From: a virus
Length of the DNA: 36,102 bases
Virus record (IMG/VR): IMGVR_UViG_3300025921_000693
Location: 1 to 36,102 of that record
Reading direction: 5' to 3' (one strand)
Part shown: positions 17,025-25,031 of the stretch, one piece after another
Position numbering within the stretch: position 1 is the stretch's first letter
How the letters are laid out: every line of letters starts with the position of its first letter
Notes under the pieces: model-generated
What the model saw: the letters and a program-made list of their open reading frames with translations, nothing else
Told to the model about the DNA's origin: nothing
Databases searched by the model: none
Program-made: the position numbers and the translations under genes

Positions 17025-17952
17025 TCTCGTAGTAGTAATCGATAGTCTTCTTGAGAGCTTGTTCGAGTGTGGTCTTAGGTCTTGTCTCTATGACCGAGTA
17101 GAGCTTCGCGTTGTCAGACTGCAGGTGCCATATCTCCCACGGGCGTACTCTCGCCGGGTCTACCTCAATGTCCACCTCAGTGTCCATGATGTTGCCGATC
17201 ATCTTGGCGAGTTCGTAGATGGTTACGCCATCCTCGCTTCCCATGTTGTATACTTCGCCAAACTGCCCCTTCTCTAAAAGCTCCACGGCCATCCGTACGG
17301 CATCCCCTGCATACTGAAAGTCTCTAAATGAGTTATTACCAAGTTTTATCTTTGACCCTTTAGCAAGCTGTTCGATGATGACTGGTACGACGTACTCATG
17401 TGTCTCGCGCTCACCGAGGCAATTGAACTGACGCATTGCTATAACGGGTGTTCCCGCCTCGCGCCAACGTGCTTGCACGGCGTAGTCTATAGCAGCCTTT
17501 GCCACTCCGTAGGTTGAGTGCGGGTGTACTTGGGCATCCTCGTTAATCTTTCCGTCTACATTGCCATATATCTCTGCGCTCGAAACTTGTAGGATGCCCT
17601 TTACTCCTGCATCCTGCGCGGCGTTCATCACTTTCAGTGCCCCGAAAGCGTTGATGTTAAAGACATGCAGTGGGCGCTCAAACGACACTGGGATATACGG
17701 CTCGGCGGCGTAATTAAAGACAAACTCCGTGCCATGATGTTCAAATATCTTTCTTAACTGGTCTTCTGAACCGGTAATATCAAACCATTCAAACTTAGCT
17801 TTAGGATGAACAAACTTCTTATGGCCTGAGATGAGGTTATCAAGCACCAAAACATCGCAGTTCCTATCATCTATGAGGTGGTCTACGAGATGAGAGCCGA
17901 GGAATCCAGCTCCACCTATCACACACACTTTGCTGTTTCGTATTTCTATCAT
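16993..17952 (-). CDS. NAD-dependent sugar epimerase/dehydratase (extended SDR)
   Basis: A 319-aa extended short-chain dehydrogenase/reductase. GGAGFLGSH lies at residues 13-21, NYAAE near 80, QVSSAEIYG near 120 and YGVAK near 145 (Tyr and Lys catalytic). The C-terminal helix reads TIDYYYENGCRWDYG. It resembles nucleotide-sugar 4,6-dehydratases and epimerases; the substrate is not certain. The ATG at 17952 overlaps the preceding TGA (ATGA), which sets the start three codons inside the longest frame. Together with the nucleotidyltransferase and aminotransferase it could make an amino-deoxysugar. Confidence 0.85.
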   Translation of the reverse strand: MIEIRNSKVCVIGGAGFLGSHLVDHLIDDRNCDVLVLDNLISGHKKFVHPKAKFEWFDITGSEDQLRKIFEHHGTEFVFNYAAEPYIPVSFERPLHVFNINAFGALKVMNAAQDAGVKGILQVSSAEIYGNVDGKINEDAQVHPHSTYGVAKAAIDYAVQARWREAGTPVIAMRQFNCLGERETHEYVVPVIIEQLAKGSKIKLGNNSFRDFQYAGDAVRMAVELLEKGQFGEVYNMGSEDGVTIYELAKMIGNIMDTEVDIEVDPARVRPWEIWHLQSDNAKLYSVIETRPKTTLEQALKKTIDYYYENGCRWDYGTL

Positions 17953-18425
17953 TTCGTACAAATTAAAGTAATGTCCCTATCTGGTCTGTTGTGTAAGCCG
18001 CCTTTCGAAACAACGACTCGCTTAAATCCCGCCTCCTTGAGCAACGGCTTGAGGGTTTTTGCTGTCCAAGACCACTTGTGCCCCGCAGTAGCTCCATAGC
18101 CGAACATCTGGTCTACTCGTTCTGGGTCACTGAGTATCATTTCAGCAATCCTTAAGGCGTCTGAAGTTTCAATAATTAGCTCTCCTTTAGGCTTGAGCCA
18201 TTTGTAACATCTCTTAAAGAGTTTTCGTGCCTCGCTGGGTGTCACATACATAAGAAAGTGACAGACGAGCACCTCATTGAACTGGGAGGCCTTAAAACTG
18301 ACTTTAAGCACATCAGCTTTCTTATCTACCTTTTGTCCCGGGTTCATGGAGAGATTGTCCACGTTCAAGTATCCTTTCATATACATCCTCCCAGAAGCGA
18401 GATTTACTTTAGTAGCTTTTTCCAT
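17949..18425 (-). CDS. Class I SAM-dependent methyltransferase (short, 158 aa)
   Basis: KVNLASGRMYMKGYLNVD at the N-terminus is the motif I plus acidic motif II arrangement of small Rossmann methyltransferases found in glycan clusters. LVCHFLMYVTPSEARKLF and WLKPKGELIIETSD are motif IV to post-motif strands. It may methylate a sugar or a glycosyl chain end. The ATG at 18425 is chosen for the family-like N-terminus; it overlaps the preceding gene by 22 bases. Confidence 0.75.
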   Translation of the reverse strand: MEKATKVNLASGRMYMKGYLNVDNLSMNPGQKVDKKADVLKVSFKASQFNEVLVCHFLMYVTPSEARKLFKRCYKWLKPKGELIIETSDALRIAEMILSDPERVDQMFGYGATAGHKWSWTAKTLKPLLKEAGFKRVVVSKGGLHNRPDRDITLICTK

Positions 18426-19255
18426 ATCTTTACGTGTTCCTTTGCGTACTTCTTCCACGTCCAGTCCCCTACTCTATTCTCTGAGAGCTTTCTGAAGATT
18501 TCGTTGAGCTCTTCCTGCGTGTCAAACTCATAATCAAGTCCAATATCAAGATGGAATCCTTGAGGGGTGGAGATAGTTTTCAGACCGGCATTAGTGGCAT
18601 CGAGAATGGCCATCGAACCCTCGTCCTTACCGAAATAGAGACAATAATCCGATGATTCGAGGATTCTCTGATGATTCTCGGGATCAAACTCAGCGAAATA
18701 GTCCACCTGCAAACCCTTGGCAACCAGAGGAACTAGGATGTCATGCCAGCCCGTTCCCATGATACGAAAGGCCCATTGGTTAAGGTCGAGTGTCTTCACT
18801 AGTTCGGTAAACATCTCCTCCCTTTTACACCCGTCTGGGTAGACATTCGTTAAAATAGCCACTACTTGGAATCTGCGTGGCTTTGCATCGTGTGCCGGTA
18901 GCACATAGGTGAGCTTTTTCTTGTCTATCCCCTTCTTTATGAGTTGTCTAGGAAGCTCTGAGGACATGCAGATGCCCATGTCAGCGCTCTGGTCATGGTC
19001 GCCAAGGCTCTCCTTGAGCGAATCAAGCTTATAGCCGTCCCATATGTGGGTGACCATAAGCGTGTTAATAGTCTTCGAGTGCTTATACGGAAGGTAGTTA
19101 ATGTGGTGGTTCACATCAGCACTCGGGTCGGGAACGTTGCCAATAGATACCTCTATCCCCTTGATCTTCTCAAGTTCGTCATACATCCTCCGAGCAAACT
19201 TCGAGAGTATGCCGTCGTTAAATGCCTGCTCGTAATTTACTAGGTGAACTTTCAT
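18404..19255 (-). CDS. GT4-like glycosyltransferase (283 aa)
   Basis: GT-B like protein with an N-terminal MKVHLVNYEQAFNDGIL segment similar to acceptor domains. LMVTHIWDGY lies near 67, a central AFRIMGTGWH strand near 163, and a donor-site region DYCLYFGKDEGSMAILDATNAG (about 203-224) with the Glu residues expected at the sugar-nucleotide site. Length is short for the family. Sugar and acceptor are unknown. It overlaps the nucleotidyltransferase gene by four bases, placing it in the same translation-coupled unit. Confidence 0.75.
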   Translation of the reverse strand: MKVHLVNYEQAFNDGILSKFARRMYDELEKIKGIEVSIGNVPDPSADVNHHINYLPYKHSKTINTLMVTHIWDGYKLDSLKESLGDHDQSADMGICMSSELPRQLIKKGIDKKKLTYVLPAHDAKPRRFQVVAILTNVYPDGCKREEMFTELVKTLDLNQWAFRIMGTGWHDILVPLVAKGLQVDYFAEFDPENHQRILESSDYCLYFGKDEGSMAILDATNAGLKTISTPQGFHLDIGLDYEFDTQEELNEIFRKLSENRVGDWTWKKYAKEHVKIWKKLLK

Positions 19256-19920
19256 TTTTTTATTGCCCAGTTAATCGTTTTGGCCAAAGATTCTGGTGTA
19301 CCTGCATCGGACCAAAACCCGTCATATATAGTTGTTGTGGTTTCGAGGTTCTTAAGGCACCAGTTATTCACATCAGTGATCTCTAGTTCTCCTCTTGCGG
19401 ATGGTCGAAGGCCTCTAATGAAAGTGAATATCTCAGGAGTATAGAAATACAATCCCGTAACTGCGAGGTCGGAGAGTGGTTCTGCCGGTTTCTCGATGAT
19501 GTGCGCCTCGTGATAAACACCGAATCTCGTCGCCTCGTCGGTATGCTTAAGGACTATTCCGCACTTGAAGGGAGGGGTTACCGAATACTCGAAGATGTTA
19601 TCTCCTAGGATAACGGCAAACTGGTCCTCGACAAAACCTTCGGCCAAAGCAAGCGCCTGAGCGATACCACCTGCCTCGGCCTGTACCCTGTAGGTAAGGT
19701 TGACTCCGTATTCCGAGCCATCGCCGAGCAACTCAGCGAAGCCGCCTAGATGATTTCCTCCCGTCACTATTAAGATGTCAGTGATCCCCATTTCCTTGAG
19801 CGTCGCCAATGGGTAGAGGATCATTGGCTTATTCAGAATAGGAATAAGGTGCTTATTCATCGCCCTAGTTGCGGGCAAAAGCCTTGTTCCCTTCCCCCCT
19901 GCCAGTATCACTCCTTTCAT
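19252..19920 (-). CDS. Sugar-1-phosphate nucleotidyltransferase (RmlA-like, 222 aa)
   Basis: The signature LAGGKGTRLLPAT lies at residues 6-18 and carries the nucleotide-binding loop. NKHLIPILNKPM, ILGDNIFE (metal-binding Asp), FGVYHEAHIIEKP and GELEITDVN complete the RmlA-type active site. It would activate a sugar phosphate with dTTP or UTP. Length is about 70 residues below RmlA, lacking part of the C-terminal region. The start at 19920 gives the canonical N-terminus; the much longer upstream frame runs into the previous gene. It is the first enzyme of the cassette. Confidence 0.85.
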   Translation of the reverse strand: MKGVILAGGKGTRLLPATRAMNKHLIPILNKPMILYPLATLKEMGITDILIVTGGNHLGGFAELLGDGSEYGVNLTYRVQAEAGGIAQALALAEGFVEDQFAVILGDNIFEYSVTPPFKCGIVLKHTDEATRFGVYHEAHIIEKPAEPLSDLAVTGLYFYTPEIFTFIRGLRPSARGELEITDVNNWCLKNLETTTTIYDGFWSDAGTPESLAKTINWAIKK

Positions 19921-19921
19921 T

Positions 19922-20221
19922 TTAGTAGCCATTGCGTCCAAAGAAGGCGTCTGCCCCATCCTTACTTTCGACAACACCGAGTATGTGCTTAACCATCTCC
20001 AATGCCTCTGCGCGAGATTTATGTGGAGCAAGACGGCCATTAGGAAGCTCTATTGTGTAGGTAGGATCGAAGATATCTCGTATCTCGTAGGCCGGCACAG
20101 GACAGATATCCACTCCGTCGAGCTTTATGTTTGCAAGCATCGGCCTGTTTGGGTTAGGGACAATGCGAAGGTTCGGATTGATGGCCTTCAACTCGTTCTC
20201 AAAATCAGGTATTGTTCTCAT
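19922..20221 (-). CDS. Hypothetical 99-aa protein
   Basis: Unknown, with a likely alpha/beta fold. The middle reads VPAYEIRDIFDPTYTIELPNG and the C-terminal helix ends GADAFFGRNGY. It lies between the capsid module and the sugar cassette, coupled by ATGA to the upstream gene and followed one base later by the nucleotidyltransferase. It could belong to either module. Confidence 0.5.
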   Translation of the reverse strand: MRTIPDFENELKAINPNLRIVPNPNRPMLANIKLDGVDICPVPAYEIRDIFDPTYTIELPNGRLAPHKSRAEALEMVKHILGVVESKDGADAFFGRNGY

Positions 20222-20433
20222 TTGTCTTTAGATAACTCCTTATAAGTCTCCTGTGCGTTCGTATAGAGCATAAGACAGGCAGTAGCAATGCTCAGCACAG
20301 TCCTATCAGGCAGGGTTACTTTCGTTCCGTAGGGCTTCCCGTCGAAATCGAAGGAGTAGGCTATCTTGCCGTGTTGGTAATAGAGTTCAATTTCCTGTCC
20401 GTTTGGAAGGGTTAACTGAGATACCTTGTGCAT
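20218..20433 (-). CDS. Hypothetical 71-aa protein
   Basis: Residues about 4-35 form beta strands (LTLPNGQEIELYYQHGKIAY) and the C-terminal part is a helix with a YTNAQETYKEL end. Function unknown. The longest frame would start at 20469, but that places the start inside the terminator hairpin at 20462-20477, so a downstream ATG (20433 or 20445) is preferred. Confidence 0.5.
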   Translation of the reverse strand: MHKVSQLTLPNGQEIELYYQHGKIAYSFDFDGKPYGTKVTLPDRTVLSIATACLMLYTNAQETYKELSKDK

Positions 20434-20449
20434 TACAGTGAGCATACGT

Positions 20450-20480
20450 ACATAAAGAAAACTCCGCAAGTGCGGAGCTT
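20450..20480 (-). terminator. Rho-independent terminator behind the major capsid gene
   Basis: On the minus strand CTCCGC, loop ACTT, GCGGAG (20477-20462) is followed by TTTTCTTT. It lies 25 bases after the capsid stop codon and before the next gene, so it likely ends or attenuates the head-module transcript. Confidence 0.8.
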
Positions 20481-20501
20481 CTTTTCACACAAGAACTAAG
20501 G

Positions 20502-21473
20502 TTAGAACGTTGCAGTATTCGCGCCTGCGGTCGAAGTCTTAATCTCAATGATCCAGTTGGAGTTGAGCGTCTTGACTGCGAACGGCATTTTCCATCCGAC
20601 AGTTGAGAACATGTTAAGAGGGTTCGAGGTGTCGTTCGGACCTGGGTTCTTCACGATCACCATAGGGGCCGTGATAGAGCCGAGGTTCACAACACCGTAT
20701 GCATTCTTACCGAAGATGAAGGTCGAGTAGACGTTAGCAACACCTGCGGAAGCTGCGGAGACTGGTGTACCAGAGAAGCCCGCTGAGAGGGCGACATACT
20801 GGTTGTTAGTCTCTACGAACTCCACGCCGTGAAGCTTGCCCACAACGCCACGCTCAATAGCGTCCGACGTTGTGTAGCGGTGAGCGTCGAGCCATTCCGA
20901 GTTACCGAAGAGGTCGTATGAGGATGCAGGGCCAATGATACCACGATAGAGGCCGGATTCGAACCTCTGGGCCTTGTTGAGCTTGAGGGTACGAACCGCC
21001 TTGCGGATTTCAAGACCAGTCATAACGTCCGTGAGGTGGATGTCAGTAATGGTTGCTGCACCTGCTACGATCTGTGCGGTTGCACCAGAGTGCAATTCGT
21101 TACGGATGAGCTGGTCGATAGATTCACCTGCATTCTGACCGTGCACTTCGACGTGTTCCTTGAGGTCTACGTCGATCTGCGTCATCGAGAAGAGAGAGGA
21201 AACGTTCGTCACGTTGCCGTACTCTGCGAGAGTTGCAGATACCTGAGTAGCGGTCATTGCTACTTCTGCAGGATTTGTCGCCTCTGAGAGCGCTGAGGTA
21301 ATGAGAGCGAGGGGCGAGAATCTCGTCCAACGAACCACTGCACCAGAGTTCAAAGGCACGTTCTTGACCTGTGCGCCGAAATCGTGCCTAAGCTCGATCT
21401 TTGCGCGATCCAAGAACACTTTGTCGTAATACACCTGTACCGGTGTAATAAGACCTGCTGCGCTTGATGCCAT
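20502..21473 (-). CDS. Major capsid protein, N4-gp56 family
   Basis: A 323-aa HK97-fold capsid protein. The N-terminus contains VYYDKVFLDRAKIELRHDF (residues about 14-32) and VRWTRFSPLALIT (about 47-59). Then comes TLAEYGNVTNVSSLFSMT (about 81-98), where the N4-gp56 family has its QYG-type core, and ESIDQLIRNELHSG. The P-domain and C-terminal region follow with GKLHGVEFVETN. It forms the icosahedral shell. It is preceded by a scaffold-like gene and followed by a strong terminator. Confidence 0.9.
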   Translation of the reverse strand: MASSAAGLITPVQVYYDKVFLDRAKIELRHDFGAQVKNVPLNSGAVVRWTRFSPLALITSALSEATNPAEVAMTATQVSATLAEYGNVTNVSSLFSMTQIDVDLKEHVEVHGQNAGESIDQLIRNELHSGATAQIVAGAATITDIHLTDVMTGLEIRKAVRTLKLNKAQRFESGLYRGIIGPASSYDLFGNSEWLDAHRYTTSDAIERGVVGKLHGVEFVETNNQYVALSAGFSGTPVSAASAGVANVYSTFIFGKNAYGVVNLGSITAPMVIVKNPGPNDTSNPLNMFSTVGWKMPFAVKTLNSNWIIEIKTSTAGANTATF

Positions 21474-21503
21474 GTTAATTAATTGTTAGGAACGAGAGCA
21501 GGT

Positions 21504-21983
21504 TTACTTATCAGCGTGTCCGATAAGCTGTGCCAATTCATCGGGCTTCATGTTTCTCATATCCTGCTCGGTGTACTTTCGTTCAATTTCCGAAAGTCCA
21601 GATGAGTCGCGGACAGAGTTCGCTGCGTCTTCTGCGCCACGCTGCTCTTTTGCAGCCTGTAGGCCGAGTACGAGAGGATTGGTCTTATCCTCAAGAATCT
21701 TCGCTCCGCCGTTGTGCATAATGAGGTCTATTTCAGCCTCAGTGTAGCCTTGGCGGTAAAGCTTGAACTCATCTGCCTTTAGAATGTCCGATGGTTTTGG
21801 AGCCACCTGCTCACTAATGGGTGCTTTCTCCTTGAGAGCTTTAGCTTCCGCTTCTGCTGTCTTGGCGCGGGCGAAGAGCTTTTTGTTAGCCTCTTCGAGC
21901 CTAGCCGCCTTTTCTTCTGCCGTTTCGGTGGCAGGAACCCCGACGTTTGAAGTGTCGTCGATCACATTTCCGTTCTCATCCAT
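21504..21983 (-). CDS. Capsid scaffolding-like protein (159 aa)
   Basis: A highly charged helical protein. Residues about 20-50 (EEKAARLEEANKKLFARA) are coiled coil, followed by Pro-rich and acidic segments and a charged C-terminal helix (MKPDELAQLIGHADK). This composition and its position just before the capsid gene are typical of head scaffolds. No protease is seen, so removal by exit rather than cleavage is possible. The start at 21983 has no strong ribosome site. Confidence 0.7.
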   Translation of the reverse strand: MDENGNVIDDTSNVGVPATETAEEKAARLEEANKKLFARAKTAEAEAKALKEKAPISEQVAPKPSDILKADEFKLYRQGYTEAEIDLIMHNGGAKILEDKTNPLVLGLQAAKEQRGAEDAANSVRDSSGLSEIERKYTEQDMRNMKPDELAQLIGHADK

Positions 21984-22072
21984 ATAAGCTATAGATTAGG
22001 TGGTTTAGAGTGTTTTCCTTCACATGCGCTGGCTTTTTAGAGGAGGTGGCCCTGCGCTAAGCCCTCAAGAAT

Positions 22073-22255
22073 CTACACCTTCGTCGTGTTGTTGAGCACA
22101 TTTGCAATCTCCGTGCCAATTGTTGTCGCCTGCGCCGAAGTGAAGGAGTTTCTGTTCCCCCTGTACCAGTCAATTACGATCTGCAGTATTTCCACCCCCT
22201 TGTCGTTTGCCATCGTCGGGGAATGAGGATTTGATGACTCTCTGTTATTCGACAT
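22073..22255 (-). CDS. Small hypothetical head-module protein (60 aa)
   Basis: Unknown. Residues 1-20 are polar and Asn/Ser-rich. Residues about 20-55 form one or two helices (EILQIVIDWYRGNRNSF). Its ATG overlaps the preceding TAA. Together with the next three small genes it fills the interval between portal and scaffold. Confidence 0.5.
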   Translation of the reverse strand: MSNNRESSNPHSPTMANDKGVEILQIVIDWYRGNRNSFTSAQATTIGTEIANVLNNTTKV

Positions 22256-22551
22256 TAGATAGAGCTTCCCGGCTTAGCCACCATATCCTGAGACACAGTG
22301 TCCTGACTTACATTCGGGTACTTATACTTTGCGGAAAGGTTCTCAGTTGATGCTGTAGTTTCTACCAAACCAGTTGGGCCTGATGTGCTAGCACTCTTGG
22401 TCTGACCTCCGAAGGCGTAGTCAGTACCGATCGAGGCTGCCCCGCCCTGTATAGGTGCATTCGCATCGAGGGCGGTATTCTTAATGTGGTTCACAGTAGG
22501 ATCACCCATAGTTGGGGTGCCTACCGTTATGTTTTCTCGTTCTGGGTTCAT
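22255..22551 (-). CDS. Small hypothetical head-module protein (98 aa)
   Basis: Low-complexity protein rich in Gly, Thr, Ser and Asn, without hydrophobic core, membrane segment or Cys. It contains NTALDANAPIQGGAAS and ends SQDMVAKPGSSI. It could be disordered or a minor head component. It is coupled by ATGA to the upstream gene. Confidence 0.45.
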   Translation of the reverse strand: MNPERENITVGTPTMGDPTVNHIKNTALDANAPIQGGAASIGTDYAFGGQTKSASTSGPTGLVETTASTENLSAKYKYPNVSQDTVSQDMVAKPGSSI

Positions 22552-22793
22552 TTGAATATGTTTTCTTTGTTTTCTGGTAACTTCCCCGCTCGTACCATCC
22601 CTGATGCCCTTGTGAGGCCTATAAGGGCGTCATAGGACATCTTTCTTCCTAGAATCTCTGCTTTGACGTGTTCCGCTGGCTGGGTCATATCGACTGTCGA
22701 GAGATCGAGTAGTGGATTGATGAACTCCAATACGAGCTCTTCGACCTGATACCAGTCTGGGTCTTGCAAAAATCTGGTAGGTACTTGCTTCAT
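22548..22793 (-). CDS. Small hypothetical head-module protein (81 aa)
   Basis: Mostly helical (DWYQVEELVLEFINPLLDL and KAEILGRKMSYDALIGL), ending in a basic helix. No motif is recognised. Position between portal and scaffold suggests a role in head assembly. TAATG overlap with the upstream gene. Confidence 0.5.
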   Translation of the reverse strand: MKQVPTRFLQDPDWYQVEELVLEFINPLLDLSTVDMTQPAEHVKAEILGRKMSYDALIGLTRASGMVRAGKLPENKENIFK

Positions 22794-23083
22794 TAGATTC
22801 CCTGTGATTCCTCGGTCTCATCGCCGGCACAAGACGATTCTGCTTTCTTGCTTGCGGCGTTGTCATTTGCAGTGTTCCTTGTCTCGTCTTTGTAGATAGA
22901 GACCGCACCTTCTCGGCGTGCGTACTTCACCTGCCCGAAATGATTTGCAACATTGCCGTGGTCTGTGCTCGGGGTGACAATACGTCCTTCGCCAAGTGAG
23001 GCCATTTCGGCGTCAACAACGAAGTTCCCGATCTGCGGGAATGGCTTGTCGTTGCTGCCGTTCAAGTCTTGGTTATATTTCAT
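22793..23083 (-). CDS. Small hypothetical head-module protein (96 aa)
   Basis: Polar protein with a central VDAEMASLGEGRIV segment and an acidic C-terminus. A single Cys lies near the end. No known domain is seen. It starts three bases after the portal stop and overlaps the next gene. Confidence 0.5.
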   Translation of the reverse strand: MKYNQDLNGSNDKPFPQIGNFVVDAEMASLGEGRIVTPSTDHGNVANHFGQVKYARREGAVSIYKDETRNTANDNAASKKAESSCAGDETEESQGI

Positions 23084-23086
23084 GTT

Positions 23087-24961
23087 TTATTGATTAGTTG
23101 ATAATGCTGGCTCTGGGGCCTGGGGACTTTTAGCTTGGGGCGGCCCTCCCTGGCCGGGTTGCCCCTGAGCAAGTGTCGGAAGTTGGCCGTTATTGGTCAT
23201 CTGGGTGGCCTGCTGGTCTGCGAACTCAAGCTCTGCCGGGGAGATACCGAACTGCTCGGCTGCCTGGTTGAAGAGAAGCTTGAGTCTAGGGTCTTGGAGC
23301 ACGGCCGGGTTCTGCAACAGACCGAAGAGGAACTGAATACCACCGATCATCTTGTTAGGGTCAAGAGCTTCGTTATCAATATTGAAATCAAATTCATACT
23401 CTGCGTCCTTATAGAAGGCTTCCTTAATTTTTAAGAACCTATTTCCACCGAGCTTCCTATAGGCCTTTATAGCGTCCTGCTTCACTAGCTCTTGGAACTC
23501 AAGGTCCACCCTCTGGCCGCTCAGGACTTTCTTCTTAATTACATCGTTCACATGCACTTCTGCCGCTGCCTCATCGAGCTTGTCGAGTTCCTGTGAAGAG
23601 CCCGTGAAGCGCATGATGTGCTCAGGGGTCAAATCTCTGAGCAACTGAGGCATTACAAGGTCGTTGAAGAACGAGCGAAGGAAGATAGATAGGTTCTGTC
23701 TCTTGAAGCCGTACACTGAGGTAGCTTGGGCGACGGCAATCTGCGTAGCGCCGAGCGGTGTTGAGGAAGGAGGGGTATCGCCTCTGATCGCCTCGTATGA
23801 GAAAGTAAGCTTTTCCACCTGCTGTCCGTAGCTTTCCTCCTCTTGTTCGAATGCAGGGAGGTTTCTTTCCTCGTTCGAGACCGGCTCGATACCGTTAGGG
23901 GAGAACACAATGTCTCCGTTTTCTAGGTCTGTAAGGACATTGCGTACAAGTTGCTTATCCTTTGTTTGAAATAGATGAAGCGTGGAAAGCTCCATTGAAA
24001 GGCGCTTCTGGTTCTTGAGCTCGTTTACGCGGGTCTGTACATCGAATAGGGTCTCAACGACACCCATACCAAGCCACCTGCCTTTGATCTTGGTGTAGTG
24101 AAAGTCCTTGAATGGGTATTCTCCCTTCCACTCAGACTTAAAGAGAACCACGCCCATTTCTCCTGTTACCTGCCCCTGAGCATTCCTCTGAAGGAAATCA
24201 GGCCCTGCAACAATGAACAAAGACCGCACCATTTTGGTCGAGCTGCCACCCTTGAGCCACATTTCCGGCACTTCGCCGTAACGCTTGTAGACCTTCACTT
24301 GAGGTGAAGACCGCATGACATTGAGGTTGCCCGAGTTATCCTCGAACGCCTGAGCCGCTTGAGTGTTGCCGAAGCGCGCAATAGCCACATCCACGTCCTT
24401 CCAACCTGTCTTTCTGAGCTCGTCGTCAGACATGTAATGCACCGTAGTGATGAAGCGAGAATCCTTAGCGTTATCAACAGACGGATCAAGCATTGTCCTT
24501 CTGAGGTCACAGACTCGTGCCCCATCCTTAGTCTTCTCCAAGAGCACCGATCCATATCGAGGCGCTTCCTCAGCGATTTGGTTGAGAACGCGACCCATTT
24601 CGGAGGTCTTGAGCCACATTCGCAGTTCTTTTTCGAGAAGATATGTCGGGAAATAGGACTCTGGGTTTGTGGGGATAAGCCTAATATCCTTTGTATCGAC
24701 GTTGAGCATCTTTGTCGCCACTTCCACTGCCGGTGTCACAATATTAAAGAAAAGCTTTTCTCTACCAAGGTAAAACGCGCCATTCTCATAGCGGTTAGAG
24801 AGGTACAGGAAGATACGCTTTAATGTTTGGTACTGATTGAAGGCATACCCGGGAACAGGAGAAATAAAGTTATAGAGGAACTGGTCTGTCTCATAGCGTA
24901 TCTGCGCGAAGATGGACGACGGAGGTAGTATCGGTTGCGAGTTCGGCTGTTGCGGATTCAT
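23087..24961 (-). CDS. Portal protein (624 aa)
   Basis: The dodecameric DNA-gate subunit. The call comes from its position between TerL and scaffold/capsid, its size, and its order of features. There is an N-terminal helical region (LKRIFLYLSNRYENGAFYLG), a central beta wing with SRFITTVHYMSDDELRKTGW, and a long crown helix region. The C-terminal 40 residues are Gln/Pro-rich. The ATG at 24961 follows the shared leader element; a GTG seven codons upstream would read through that element. Short-tailed-phage portals have similar length. Confidence 0.8.
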   Translation of the reverse strand: MNPQQPNSQPILPPSSIFAQIRYETDQFLYNFISPVPGYAFNQYQTLKRIFLYLSNRYENGAFYLGREKLFFNIVTPAVEVATKMLNVDTKDIRLIPTNPESYFPTYLLEKELRMWLKTSEMGRVLNQIAEEAPRYGSVLLEKTKDGARVCDLRRTMLDPSVDNAKDSRFITTVHYMSDDELRKTGWKDVDVAIARFGNTQAAQAFEDNSGNLNVMRSSPQVKVYKRYGEVPEMWLKGGSSTKMVRSLFIVAGPDFLQRNAQGQVTGEMGVVLFKSEWKGEYPFKDFHYTKIKGRWLGMGVVETLFDVQTRVNELKNQKRLSMELSTLHLFQTKDKQLVRNVLTDLENGDIVFSPNGIEPVSNEERNLPAFEQEEESYGQQVEKLTFSYEAIRGDTPPSSTPLGATQIAVAQATSVYGFKRQNLSIFLRSFFNDLVMPQLLRDLTPEHIMRFTGSSQELDKLDEAAAEVHVNDVIKKKVLSGQRVDLEFQELVKQDAIKAYRKLGGNRFLKIKEAFYKDAEYEFDFNIDNEALDPNKMIGGIQFLFGLLQNPAVLQDPRLKLLFNQAAEQFGISPAELEFADQQATQMTNNGQLPTLAQGQPGQGGPPQAKSPQAPEPALSTNQ

Positions 24962-25023
24962 TACCGCACATAGTATGTACACTGCATAAACGCAGTGGTC
25001 TATATGCCATCTATGGTAGAAAT
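24962..25023 (-). promoter_or_regulatory. Leader element of the portal gene, shared with connector
   Basis: On the minus strand ATTTCTA (25023-25017), 31 bases, GCAGTGTA (24985-24978), 16 bases, ATG. A perfect hairpin CACTGC, GTTTAT, GCAGTG occupies 24997-24980. The same blocks and nearly the same spacing lie before the connector gene at 12631. Candidate phage promoter or translational control site. Confidence 0.5.
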
Positions 25024-25031
25024 ATGGCTAA

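Noticed and set aside
19921-20040. 40-residue N-terminal extension of the nucleotidyltransferase
   Set aside because: It would run through the preceding gene and precede the canonical MKGVILAGGKGTR start.
20930-20975. tRNA-like T-arm (GGTTCGAATCCGG) on the minus strand
   Set aside because: It lies inside the major capsid coding frame, encoding part of QRFESGLYR, with no anticodon arm or acceptor stem around it.
24359-24823. 154-aa plus-strand frame opposite the portal
   Set aside because: It is antisense to a well-supported portal gene and lacks initiation signals.
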